This document shows, piece after piece, positions 1 to 8,477 of a stretch of DNA of 64,000 bases (its first letter is position 1; each line of letters begins with the position of its first letter). The DNA is from JAGVWJ01 sp964588555 (GTDB taxonomy: Archaea; Micrarchaeota; Micrarchaeia; Anstonellales; Bilamarchaeaceae). Both the position numbers and the translations under genes were made by a program. The DNA lies in the NCBI GenBank assembly GCA_964588555.1, contig CAZPPT010000004.1:62001-126000 (forward strand). The letters run 5' to 3'. The notes below the pieces were generated by a model. The model was not told the origin of the DNA, made no database searches, and was given only the letters and a program-made list of their open reading frames with translations.

Positions 1-3000
1 TCCGTATTGCCTGGCCCCCGGTAGTCATGAGGATAACCTCATCATCGTCGCTTACGCACCGTGTTGCGACAATGGCGCCATTTCTCCCTTCGGTTTTCAT
101 GTTGATGATGCCGCTTCCGCCCCGGCCTTGGATCCGGTATTCATCAATATGGGTTCGTTTCCCATACCCGTTTTCAGTGATCGTAAGCACGGTCTGCTTG
201 TTGCAGATTGCAAGGCTCACCACATAATCAGTAGGGTCCATCCGTATCCCAATCACCCCTTGCCCAGTCCTGCCTATTTCACGCGCATCCTCTTCGTGGA
301 ATCGGATCGATTGCCCGTTTCTGGTTGCAATGAGGATCGTCTCCTTGCCGTTTGTCTTGCGGACATCGACAAGTCCGTCCCCTTCCTTAAGCGTAATTGC
401 AATGATGCCTGTCTTTCGGGGGTTATTGAAGTTTGCAAGGCTGGTCCGCTTGATGGTGCCGTTCTTGGTCATCATGACAAGGTACTCGTCCTCGTTGAAT
501 GCCGCCACGCTGACCCATGAGCTGATTTTTTCATCCTTTAGCTCAAGAAGGTTTACGATTGTCTTGCCCGTCGCATACCTGCCTGCTTCTGGCACGCGGT
601 ATGCCTTAAGCCAGAACGCGCGCCCCTTGTCGGTGAAAAAGAGGATGTAATTGTGGTTTTTGGTAACAATAAGGTCATTTACCACGTCTTCCTCCTTTGT
701 CTCAGTGCCGATCACGCCCTTGCCGCCCCGGCGTTGCGAGCGGTATTCGTCGGTCCTGATCCGCTTGATATAACCGCGTTGCGTAATGACCACCACCACC
801 TCGTCGTTTGGTATCAGTTCCTCAATGGTGATGTCTTCGCCACCTTCTGAAATGGCAGTTCGCCTGCCGTCCCCGTACCGCGCCTTAATTTCAGTAAGTT
901 CTTCCTTTATGATCGCAAGTATCTTCAGTACGTCTGAAAGCACGTCCTTAAGCCAGGTAATCTGCTTTTGGAGTTCGCCGTGCTCGTCCTGGATCTTCTT
1001 TTGTTCAAGTGATATAAGCCGCTGGAGCTTCATGTCAAGGATTGCCTGCGCCTGTTTTTCACTAAGGGAGTACGAATTCATGAGCCCTCCCTTGGCCTCT
1101 TCAACGTCCTTGCTTGCCTTAAGGAATGCAATAATCGGTTCTATCTGTTCAAGTGCCTTAAGGAGCCCCTCGAGTATGTGCGCACGCTCCTCTGCGATAC
1201 GAAGCTCGTATGTACAGCGCCTCTGCACAATCTCCTTTCTAAAATCTATGAACTGGCTTATGAGCTGGTGGAGCCCAAGTATTTTGGGTTCATTATTTAC
1301 AAGTACGAGGTTGATAATCCCAAACGTGCTTTCAAGCGGCGTATGCGCATACATCTGGTTGAGCACTACCGCGGGCGTCGCGTCCCGTGAGAGGTCGATT
1401 ACGACGTTGATCCCTTCGCGGTCGCTTCGGTCATGTACGCCCTTTATGCCGACAATTCGCTTGTCGCGTGCCGCATTTGCGATCGCCTCGATGATGGAAG
1501 TTTTTGTTACCTGGTAGGGTATTTCACGGATTACAATTACGTGTTTTGTTTCGTCAATTTCGCATCTGCCCCGCATCTTAATAATGCCCCGTCCCGTCTT
1601 GTATGCTGAGTAAATCCCTGCCTTTCCGACTATTTCGCCGCCGGTCGGGAAGTCCGGGCCAGTGACGATTTGAAGGAGCTGTTCTTCGTTTGCGCCGTCG
1701 ATCACTGCGATTGCGCCGTCCACTATCTCAGTGAGATTATGGGGCGGGATATTTGTTGCCATGCCGACCGCTATGCCTGCGCTTCCGTTGATAAGCAGGT
1801 TTGGGACCTTGCTTGGGAGCACGGTCGGTTCCTTGAGCGTGCCGTCAAAGTTCGGGACAAAGTCAACGGTTTCCTTGTCAAGGTCATTAAGCATCTCTTC
1901 TGTGAGGTGTGCCATCCTCACTTCCGTATACCTCATTGCTGCCGGGCTATCTCCGTCTATCGAACCAAAATTTCCTTGACCATCTACAAGCATATAACGT
2001 AATGAAAACGATTGTGCCATTCTCGCAAGAGAGTCATACACAGCCTGATCGCCGTGTGGGTGGAACTTACCAAGGCAATTATGCGAAATCATCCCGTTAG
2101 CGATAAATTCGTGTGATTCTTCAACTTGTATGTCATATGTTTTTTCTGCTGGTCTGTTCTCTATTTTTTCAACTCTTAAGAAGTAAATTTCATTTTTAAT
2201 GACCTGATTAACAAATGGTGCAAAAGCCGATTCTATTCTATTTAGTTTTTCTTGTATCCCCCACTCAACGAGCTGTGTTCTGCCAAGGTATTTTTCTTTT
2301 AAATCCTTAGCGTATCTAATTTTCGTCCCGTTTGAGTACTTTATCCCCATCCTGAATTTTTGGCCTGCCTTGTCGCTGTACCAGCCTGCTCCCACATGGT
2401 TCTTACTTAATTCCTCAAACAGTATGTTCCCGGCGTGCGGGATTTCATCAAACAAAGACGTTTTAATGATGTGGTTTGTAAAGTCACTTCGGCTATTTTT
2501 TCTTTCATCTGACAGCAATAGTTGTTGCAGCAATACCTGAGCAAATCTTCCTCCAATTTCCAAGCTATGGAACGGATAATTGCCTTTAACAAGTTGCCCA
2601 TTGACAGAACTCTTTTTTTCACTGTAATCAGTATACTTTTTACCAAAAATACCTAAATGTTGTAGTACTATTTGGAGTTGATCGATAAGTTTTTCTGATA
2701 CGCTCCCATAATGGATGACATTCCTTTCCTTATGTATGCTGCCATCGCCATCGATAAGCCCGCTTATAAAAGAAAAGATAACTGATTTTGGCGATCTGAA
2801 TATCTGCGGAGGTATTATTTTTGTAAACGCAACGGCATTTTGAAGGCTAAAAGCAGAAACTAAAAAATCATTTATCTCGACCCTATTTACTCGTACTGTA
2901 AACATTCTATTAATAAGAATTTGACCCGATGCAGTCTCTATTTCATATTCTCTCTCTTCTATTGTCGGTTCGTATTGAAATTCATTTTGCAATATCGCTG

Positions 3001-3673
3001 CAAGTCTTTGTGCCACTTCATACGAGTTGGTACTTACTGCACACCTAAACCCCTTTCCATGGTTATATCCTTTTTCTATCCAGCCGTCCGAAAGTAATTG
3101 GCCTAATAAGTAACCAATGTTCTGATTTAGGTGAATTTTCCTCCCGTATAATTCTCCCATGTACACTTCTTTTTCAATAACTGGATAAATTGCCCGGCTT
3201 ACAATATAGTCCCCAACCGTGATATCTTTTGCCTCTTTCCATTCAAATTCAAGGTTTTTGTTTAGTATTTTCAATTTCTGCGATTGCGTCACTGTATTCG
3301 ACGTCCCATTTTTAAGTGTTATTTTAAGAAGTTCCCGCTCCGGCATTTCATATAACTCAGTAACCTTATTTTCCCCATTTTTAGTAAAAACGACATCACC
3401 ACATTCTATTTCTTGTATTGGGATGAGCCCGCGTTTTGTTGCCACGAGCGTGTCTTTTACAAAGCATTCACCGACGATACGGGCACTCTTTTTATACGCC
3501 TTATTATAATGGTTGCCGAGTTCCTTCATTGAGTATAAAATCCGTCGATGTACCGGCTTTAATCCGTCCCGAAGGTCTGGTATTGCGCGGCCCACAATGA
3601 CGCTCATTGCATAATCCAAGTAGCTTTCCTTAAGGTCCTTTTCAATGGGCTGCTCAATAATCGTCTCAGTCAT
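1..3673 (-). CDS. gyrA: DNA gyrase subunit A, intein-containing, 3' end cut by window edge
   Basis: This is the breakage-reunion subunit of DNA gyrase, which with GyrB introduces negative supercoils. The reading frame starts at ATG 3671-3673 and runs off the left edge. About 761 extein residues are present, so most of the protein is here. Seen directly: the N-terminal SYLDYAMSVIVGRAIPD region, the active-site Tyr in AMRYTEVRM, and the GyrA-box QRRGGKG in the C-terminal propeller, which marks gyrase rather than topoisomerase IV. A 463-residue intein interrupts the frame after residue 69 (RIVGE); removing it restores RIVGE-CLGKFHPHGD. GyrA and GyrB lie 1.6 kb apart in divergent orientation rather than in one operon. 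Gyrase in archaea is generally regarded as acquired from bacteria. Confidence 0.97.
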   Translation of the reverse strand, partial: MTETIIEQPIEKDLKESYLDYAMSVIVGRAIPDLRDGLKPVHRRILYSMKELGNHYNKAYKKSARIVGECFVKDTLVATKRGLIPIQEIECGDVVFTKNGENKVTELYEMPERELLKITLKNGTSNTVTQSQKLKILNKNLEFEWKEAKDITVGDYIVSRAIYPVIEKEVYMGELYGRKIHLNQNIGYLLGQLLSDGWIEKGYNHGKGFRCAVSTNSYEVAQRLAAILQNEFQYEPTIEEREYEIETASGQILINRMFTVRVNRVEINDFLVSAFSLQNAVAFTKIIPPQIFRSPKSVIFSFISGLIDGDGSIHKERNVIHYGSVSEKLIDQLQIVLQHLGIFGKKYTDYSEKKSSVNGQLVKGNYPFHSLEIGGRFAQVLLQQLLLSDERKNSRSDFTNHIIKTSLFDEIPHAGNILFEELSKNHVGAGWYSDKAGQKFRMGIKYSNGTKIRYAKDLKEKYLGRTQLVEWGIQEKLNRIESAFAPFVNQVIKNEIYFLRVEKIENRPAEKTYDIQVEESHEFIANGMISHNCLGKFHPHGDQAVYDSLARMAQSFSLRYMLVDGQGNFGSIDGDSPAAMRYTEVRMAHLTEEMLNDLDKETVDFVPNFDGTLKEPTVLPSKVPNLLINGSAGIAVGMATNIPPHNLTEIVDGAIAVIDGANEEQLLQIVTGPDFPTGGEIVGKAGIYSAYKTGRGIIKMRGRCEIDETKHVIVIREIPYQVTKTSIIEAIANAARDKRIVGIKGVHDRSDREGINVVIDLSRDATPAVVLNQMYAHTPLESTFGIINLVLVNNEPKILGLHQLISQFIDFRKEIVQRRCTYELRIAEERAHILEGLLKALEQIEPIIAFLKASKDVEEAKGGLMNSYSLSEKQAQAILDMKLQRLISLEQKKIQDEHGELQKQITWLKDVLSDVLKILAIIKEELTEIKARYGDGRRTAISEGGEDITIEELIPNDEVVVVITQRGYIKRIRTDEYRSQRRGGKGVIGTETKEEDVVNDLIVTKNHNYILFFTDKGRAFWLKAYRVPEAGRYATGKTIVNLLELKDEKISSWVSVAAFNEDEYLVMMTKNGTIKRTSLANFNNPRKTGIIAITLKEGDGLVDVRKTNGKETILIATRNGQSIRFHEEDAREIGRTGQGVIGIRMDPTDYVVSLAICNKQTVLTITENGYGKRTHIDEYRIQGRGGSGIINMKTEGRNGAIVATRCVSDDDEVILMTTGGQAIR
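2078..3466 (-). mobile_element. GyrA intein with LAGLIDADG homing endonuclease
   Basis: In-frame intein of 463 residues. It begins with Cys (CFVKDTLVATKRG, block A) and ends with an EFIANGMISHN block G, followed by Cys as +1 extein residue. Two LAGLIDADG-type motifs are visible: IGYLLGQLLSDGW and LISGLIDGDGS. The insertion lies between Glu69 and the Cys of CLGKFHPHGD, well upstream of the catalytic Tyr. As established knowledge, the mycobacterial GyrA intein sits at the active-site Tyr, so this is a different site. The insert is visibly richer in A+T than its exteins, consistent with later arrival. Confidence 0.95.
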
Positions 3674-3702
3674 AAACGCCACTAATCCATATTAGAAAAT
3701 AG

Positions 3703-3710
3703 TATAAAAA
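3703..3710 (-). promoter_or_regulatory. Probable TATA box of gyrA
   Basis: On the minus strand this reads TTTTTATA, centred about 33 nt upstream of the gyrA ATG. A start site 25 nt further on would give a leader of only a few bases, as is common in archaea. Assigned by position and sequence only. Confidence 0.45.
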
Positions 3711-3753
3711 CAATTGTGAAAAAGGCCTTTAAAGCGTATCGGATGTGCGATTA

Positions 3754-4107
3754 TCAGAGGTCTTCTGGTTTTGGAAATGAAGTCACGTTTGCAAGAAATG
3801 TCTTGACCCCGTCTTGCGCTTTTGCCGTTTCATACACATCCCTTATGAATCGGCCTATTTCTTCATTTGTTGGCGCATTACCTTCTTTTGAATATTTGGT
3901 GAATCCGCCTTTTTCGTCCCACGTCATCCGGTAGCCGTCATACTCAACCCCGATGCCATGCGGCATATTACTGCCGTTGTTTGTACTAAAAACATTTATC
4001 CAAGGGACATATCTCCTATCAAAGAGCACTCCCGCTTTTTCAAGCTGCGGTTTTCTTGGCCTTGTCGGATGAATTGGTGTGGCTAGCACTTGTGTTACGT
4101 GTGTCAT
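3754..4107 (-). CDS. Hypothetical protein, 117 aa
   Basis: I do not recognise this protein. It is soluble, with no signal peptide or membrane segment. It has a Pro/Arg-rich start and a central aromatic stretch (GIGVEYDGYRMTWDEKGGF). It lies 80 bp upstream of gyrA on the same strand, but gyrA seems to have its own TATA box. A TATA-like element 25-30 nt ahead of the ATG (shared with the divergent gene) supports expression with almost no leader. Codon use resembles neighbouring genes. Confidence 0.6.
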   Translation of the reverse strand: MTHVTQVLATPIHPTRPRKPQLEKAGVLFDRRYVPWINVFSTNNGSNMPHGIGVEYDGYRMTWDEKGGFTKYSKEGNAPTNEEIGRFIRDVYETAKAQDGVKTFLANVTSFPKPEDL

Positions 4108-4127
4108 ACTTGACCTTTTGATGCGGA

Positions 4128-4140
4128 ATTTTTATATTTT
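4128..4140. promoter_or_regulatory. Shared TATA-rich element between divergent genes
   Basis: The run ATTTTTATATTTT sits between two divergent genes (starts at 4107 minus and 4173 plus). It is at a suitable distance for a TATA box in both directions: about 25 nt before the minus-strand ATG and about 38 nt before the plus-strand ATG. Confidence 0.45.
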
Positions 4141-4172
4141 TTTGGATTGTATCCCTAGTTACATGTGATGCT

Positions 4173-4409
4173 ATGAATATTTTGTACCTCTACGACCTCA
4201 AGGCAAAAAACAAGCGCGACTTTAACCGGGTTAAGCGCCGATTCTACTATCATTTGAAAAAGCTCGCGCTTAAGAAAAGTGATTTTCTTACAAAATCAGT
4301 CATCCTTGTTCCGCGGTCGCGCGAGAGAACGCTTGACTCATTTTTCAAACAGTTTTCAAAGGAAGTCGAGGTGTACAAGGTACATTGTGAAAGCGTTGAG
4401 GAACTATGA
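4173..4409 (+). CDS. Small Cas2-like / ferredoxin-fold protein, 78 aa
   Basis: The protein opens with a beta strand (MNILYLYDL), followed by a basic helix (RVKRRFYYHLKKLAL), a second strand (KSVILVP), a helix (TLDSFFKQF) and a third strand (VEVYKVHC). This order and size resemble the Cas2/VapD-type ferredoxin fold, and the leading strand ending in Asp matches the position of the Cas2 catalytic Asp. There is no CRISPR array, cas1 or other cas gene in the window, so a CRISPR role is not supported. A stand-alone nuclease, toxin-like protein or structural relative are all possible. Its last codons overlap the end of the convergent metzincin-like gene by 6 bp. The fold assignment is inference from pattern only. 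Confidence 0.6.
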   Translation: MNILYLYDLKAKNKRDFNRVKRRFYYHLKKLALKKSDFLTKSVILVPRSRERTLDSFFKQFSKEVEVYKVHCESVEEL

Positions 4410-5156
4410 AGGCGCTTCATCCAGGAACCGTTCACCCGTCCTTTCTTCTATTCCCTGCCAAAAGCGTATGAGTGCATCACGCTCCTTTCCACAGAGTTTT
4501 CGCGTAGGCGGTTGTGGGTTCATAAGGCATACCCTCTCATCGCCGTAGTCGCTTATTGCTCTTGTTTCATGGTGCTCGTTAAACCCAAGTAAATGAGCCG
4601 CCTCATGCTTTGCAATGCGGTATATAAGCGGTTTGTTTTCTTTTCTTTTTCCAGGTAACGACATTACCAGTATCCCCTTCGTGTATTCGCTGCTGCCCCA
4701 ATTGTGTGGTTCTGTAAAATGCCGGCACGTAATAAAAACAACCCCATATTGTTCACTATCCGCGGCTCTTTTTGTAACAAGCAGGTCGCCAAGTGCATGG
4801 TAGTCAAGTCCGCCGTGCCCTGACGCCTCCATTGCCATGCGTGCCATCCCACTGTCATTTCCGTAATAGTGCGCAGCAGGATCTATTATGAATGTACGAA
4901 GCCCGATTTCCTCAAGCATTTCATTTATCCCGTTTACGGCCGCATACAAAACGCGTTCATCAACGTGCGGGCACTTAAAAACCCTGAGTTCCTTTCCATG
5001 GATCCATGCCCCGCCTTCGTATTCTTTTCCGCCCGCAGAGATCATGATTTTCCTTTTCCCTTCATCGAACCAGTGGCGTTGCCATTCTTCTTTTGAGCGC
5101 GGGAACCGTGCGCGTGTGCGGTCGTTTGGAGGTGCACTCCCAATGAGCTTGACCAT
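4404..5156 (-). CDS. Metzincin-type zinc protease, archaemetzincin-like
   Basis: Predicted zinc-dependent protease of 250 residues. The zinc motif HEAAHLLGFNEHH lies at about residues 184-196, and a Met-turn (CLMNP, about 210-214) and a further Cys (about 222) follow, as in archaemetzincins. In the family consensus the third ligand is ten residues after the first His; here that position is Glu and His follows one residue later, so the loop carries one extra residue. There is no signal peptide, so a cytoplasmic location is likely. The gene is divergent from gyrB across a 111-bp AT-rich gap. An inactive or altered metzincin is the main alternative. Confidence 0.7.
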   Translation of the reverse strand: MVKLIGSAPPNDRTRARFPRSKEEWQRHWFDEGKRKIMISAGGKEYEGGAWIHGKELRVFKCPHVDERVLYAAVNGINEMLEEIGLRTFIIDPAAHYYGNDSGMARMAMEASGHGGLDYHALGDLLVTKRAADSEQYGVVFITCRHFTEPHNWGSSEYTKGILVMSLPGKRKENKPLIYRIAKHEAAHLLGFNEHHETRAISDYGDERVCLMNPQPPTRKLCGKERDALIRFWQGIEERTGERFLDEAPS

Positions 5157-5267
5157 ATTATCACTTAAATCTATATTTAATAACTATTATAAATGGGACA
5201 GTTGTACATTTAAAACCTTCTTTACAATGTAATTACGACGATAAATTTTCGCATCATAGTTGATTAT
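5157..5267. promoter_or_regulatory. Divergent promoter region, metzincin gene and gyrB
   Basis: This AT-rich spacer separates two divergent starts. It contains TATA-like runs: TATTAAATA on the minus strand, about 20 bases before the protease ATG, and ATTATAAAT and CATTTAAAA on the plus strand further upstream of gyrB. No supercoiling-responsive element can be proven by eye. Confidence 0.4.
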
Positions 5268-8200
5268 ATGGCTGACCAGAGTAGTGAATATACTGCAAAA
5301 GACATCCAGGTTCTTGAAGGATTGGAAGGCGTGCGTAAACGCCCGGCAATGTATATCGGTGACATCGGCAAAAGAGGGCTTCATCATTTAGTGTATGAAA
5401 TTTCTGACAATTCGGTGGACGAGGCACTCGCCGGACACTGCAAGAATATCGAGATTACGCTTCATGCCGACGGCTCTGTTTTGGTAAAGGATGATGGGCG
5501 CGGGATCCCAATAGACATCCACCCTAAAACCGGCAAGAGCGCGCTTGAGGTTGTAAGCGGAAGCCTACACGCCGGCGGCAAGTTTGAAAAGAAGGCGTAC
5601 AAGGTAAGCGGCGGTTTGCACGGCGTCGGTATGAGCGTGGTGAACGCATTAAGCCACTGGATGCACATTGAGGTGCACCGCGACGGCAAGATCCACACGC
5701 TTCACTACGACCATGGAAAAACACAGGAAGGCGTACGCGTTACCGGGGAGACTGCGTACCGCGGGACGATTGTCCGCTTTAAGCCCGACGCAACCATTTT
5801 CCAGACTGTCGAGTTTGATTTTGAGTACCTGAAAGAACGGTTTATGGAGCTTGCGTTCCTTAACAAGGGGCTGCGTATCACGTTGTCTGACGAGCGTACG
5901 CAAAAAAGCGAGGAATTTTACTATGAGGGTGGCATTGTCCAGTTTGTCGAATACCTCAACAAGGCACGGCCCCGTCTTCACCCGCCATTTTATATAAACA
6001 AGTCAATCGACTCACTTGAGATCGAATTTGCGCTCCAGTATACGGAAAGTTTCAACGACATGCTGTATTCATTTGTAAATGACATTAAGACCGTTGAGGG
6101 CGGCACCCACGTTATTGGGTTTAAGACCGCGCTTACGCGTGCAGTAAATGAGTATGCAAAGGGAAACAAGCTCGTAAAGGACGACCATAAGATTGTTGGT
6201 GATGATGCCCTCGAAGGCATAACTGCAGTCATCAGCATCAAGATCCCCGAGCCCCAGTTTGAGGGGCAGACCAAGACAAAGCTTGGAAACAACGAGGTTA
6301 AGGGGGTTGTCGACAGCATCGTCTATGAGGCGCTTCAAACGTACCTTGAGGAAAACCCCGATTCTGCAAAGAAGATCGCAGCAAAAATAGTCCAGAGTAT
6401 GGAGGCACGCGAGGCTGCACAAAAGGCGCGCGACCTGATCAGGCGAAAGAACGTCTTTGAGTCAAGCATCCTGCCCGGAAAACTTGCTGACTGTGAGGAG
6501 GAAGACCCGACAAAGGCGGAGTTGTTTTTGGTGGAAGGGGACAGCGCCGGTGGATGTTTTTCGGGCGACACAAAAGTAGCGCTTGCTGACGGAAGAAATG
6601 TAACTTTTAAAGACCTCATAGAAGAAGATGCAATGGGAAAACGCAATTTTTGCTATACTATTAAGAAAGACGGATCAATCGGTATAGAAGAAATCAAGCA
6701 TCCTCGCATTACTAAAAGAAATGTTGAAGTTATTACAGTTATTTTGGATACTGGTGAAAAAATAGAATGCACTCCGGATCATTTGTTTATGCTTCGTGAC
6801 GGCACCTATCGTAAGGCGCGAGATTTAAAACCATCGGATTCACTTATGCCATTGCAACGAAAGCTTTCTGAATTAGGCAATTCAATAACTATTGAAGGTT
6901 ATGAAATGGTATACGATCATAAATCTCTTCGCTGGATTTTTACCCATCTTTTAGCAGATAACTGGAATATGGAAAACGCAGTATATCCTGCATTGCCAAA
7001 TGCACATCGTCATCACATCGACTTTAACAAGTTGAATAATAACCCAACGAACATAAGGCGATTAAGTCCCGAAGAACATTTAGCATATCATCGCGGACTT
7101 CTTGAGAAAACACTTCACACTCCTGAAATTAAAGAAAAATGCAGGAAACTAAAACAGACAAAAGAATTTAGGGAAATGATGAGTAAGAGAATGAAAGAGC
7201 CTTCAACAAGAAATATTCTTAGTAAAAATGCAAGGAAGCAGTGGGAAGATCAAGCATATAAGGAATACATGATAAAGAAATTCATTGATTTTTACTATGG
7301 CAATAAAGAATACCGTGAAAAATCTCTAAAAATTCTTGCTGAAAGTCAACGTACTTATTGGTCAAGCGAAGAAAATGTTAAAAAACAATCTGAACGGATA
7401 CAAAAATTCTTTAGCGAACACCCTGAGAGAAAACAAGTTTTATCAGTTGCCGCAAAAGAACAATGGCAGAACGAACAGCTACTTCTTTGGAGAAGTGAAA
7501 GAACTAAAGAACAGTGGACCCCTGAATTTAGAAAAAAGCGAATGAAAGCTTACAATAAGGCGTACTATGACGCAACAATACGAGCTTTACGAGACATCTA
7601 CGATAAAACAAATATGATAGATATTGATGAATATAATCAGTTAAGGAAAAAAACTAAGAACAAAAATTTACTCCTTTTCGAGACATTTGCCAAACGATTT
7701 TTTGACAACGATACTGATAGTGCTAAACAGGCAGTTATGAATTATAATCACAAGGTCTTTGCTGTTATTAATTTACATAAACAAATGGACGTATACGATA
7801 TCGAAGTGCCTAATACACATAATTTTGCGCTTGCGAATGGCGTTTTTGTCCACAATAGTTCGAAGATGGCACGCGACCGCCGATTCCAGGCAATACTCCC
7901 CCTCCGCGGCAAGATCCTCAATGTCGAAAAGGCCCCCATACACAAGACCCTCGCAAGCGAGGGCATAAAGAACGTCGTGCTTGCGATCGGTGCCGGATTC
8001 AAAGATGAATTTGACTTAAACAAGACGCGCTACCATAAAATTATCATCACGTGCGATGCTGATGTTGACGGTGCGCACATTAGGACTCTTTTACTTACGC
8101 TTTTTTACCGTTACTTCAAGCCCGTTGTCGAAAAGGGTTATATTTATGTTGCACAGCCCCCGCTGTATCGGGTCAAGAAAGGAAAGAACGAGCGCTACGT

Positions 8201-8465
8201 CTATAACGAAACTGAACTTGATGCAGCACTCAAAGAATTTGGCGAGGGGTGTGAAATCCAACGCTACAAGGGTTTGGGTGAAATGAACCCTGACCAATTG
8301 TGGCATACTACGATGGATCCCGCAACTCGTACGCTTAAGAAAGTGACTATCGAGGATGCGATGAAGGCTGATGAGCTGTTTAGCATTTTGATGGGCGAAG
8401 AAGTCGAGCCACGGCGTGAATTTATCGAAAGCTATGCAAAGGAAGTAAAGAATCTGGATATCTGA
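5268..8465 (+). CDS. gyrB: DNA gyrase subunit B, intein-containing
   Basis: ATPase subunit of DNA gyrase. The precursor has 1065 residues; the spliced extein has 631, normal for a short GyrB. The GHKL ATPase region is clear (DGRGIPIDIH, SGGLHGVGMSVVNALS). The Toprim region holds EGDSAGG and DADVDGAHIRTLLLT, and the C-terminal YKGLGEMNPDQLW signature is present. The intein interrupts the Toprim EGDSAGG motif, residues 430-863. Start ATG gives the usual opening before QVLEGLEGVRKRPAMYIGD. It is divergent from the metzincin-like gene and followed directly by the next gene. Confidence 0.98.
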   Translation: MADQSSEYTAKDIQVLEGLEGVRKRPAMYIGDIGKRGLHHLVYEISDNSVDEALAGHCKNIEITLHADGSVLVKDDGRGIPIDIHPKTGKSALEVVSGSLHAGGKFEKKAYKVSGGLHGVGMSVVNALSHWMHIEVHRDGKIHTLHYDHGKTQEGVRVTGETAYRGTIVRFKPDATIFQTVEFDFEYLKERFMELAFLNKGLRITLSDERTQKSEEFYYEGGIVQFVEYLNKARPRLHPPFYINKSIDSLEIEFALQYTESFNDMLYSFVNDIKTVEGGTHVIGFKTALTRAVNEYAKGNKLVKDDHKIVGDDALEGITAVISIKIPEPQFEGQTKTKLGNNEVKGVVDSIVYEALQTYLEENPDSAKKIAAKIVQSMEAREAAQKARDLIRRKNVFESSILPGKLADCEEEDPTKAELFLVEGDSAGGCFSGDTKVALADGRNVTFKDLIEEDAMGKRNFCYTIKKDGSIGIEEIKHPRITKRNVEVITVILDTGEKIECTPDHLFMLRDGTYRKARDLKPSDSLMPLQRKLSELGNSITIEGYEMVYDHKSLRWIFTHLLADNWNMENAVYPALPNAHRHHIDFNKLNNNPTNIRRLSPEEHLAYHRGLLEKTLHTPEIKEKCRKLKQTKEFREMMSKRMKEPSTRNILSKNARKQWEDQAYKEYMIKKFIDFYYGNKEYREKSLKILAESQRTYWSSEENVKKQSERIQKFFSEHPERKQVLSVAAKEQWQNEQLLLWRSERTKEQWTPEFRKKRMKAYNKAYYDATIRALRDIYDKTNMIDIDEYNQLRKKTKNKNLLLFETFAKRFFDNDTDSAKQAVMNYNHKVFAVINLHKQMDVYDIEVPNTHNFALANGVFVHNSSKMARDRRFQAILPLRGKILNVEKAPIHKTLASEGIKNVVLAIGAGFKDEFDLNKTRYHKIIITCDADVDGAHIRTLLLTLFYRYFKPVVEKGYIYVAQPPLYRVKKGKNERYVYNETELDAALKEFGEGCEIQRYKGLGEMNPDQLWHTTMDPATRTLKKVTIEDAMKADELFSILMGEEVEPRREFIESYAKEVKNLDI
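6555..7856 (+). mobile_element. GyrB intein with HNH-type endonuclease
   Basis: In-frame 434-residue intein from Cys (CFSGDTKVALADG, block A) to VHN, with Ser as the +1 extein residue. Splicing restores EGDSAGG-SSKMARDRRFQ. The insertion point, inside the ATP/Mg Toprim motif, is the known GyrB site also used by the cyanobacterial GyrB intein. The middle carries an HNH-like block (HRHHIDFNKLNNNPTNIRRL) at about residues 579-598, then short basic repeats resembling NUMOD-type DNA-binding motifs. No LAGLIDADG pair is visible. Composition is far richer in A+T than the flanking extein. Confidence 0.95.
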
Positions 8466-8477
8466 TTGTTGGTTGGT

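Noticed and set aside
786..1517. Long plus-strand open frame of 243 codons
   Set aside because: Shadow of gyrA on the other strand; the minus frame encodes clear GyrA motifs and the plus frame is Ser-rich nonsense.
2407..2646. Short minus-strand frame within the gyrA region
   Set aside because: Lies in another frame inside the intein.
4173..4409. CRISPR-Cas system
   Set aside because: Only a Cas2-like fold is suggested; no repeats with spacers or other cas genes are present in the window.
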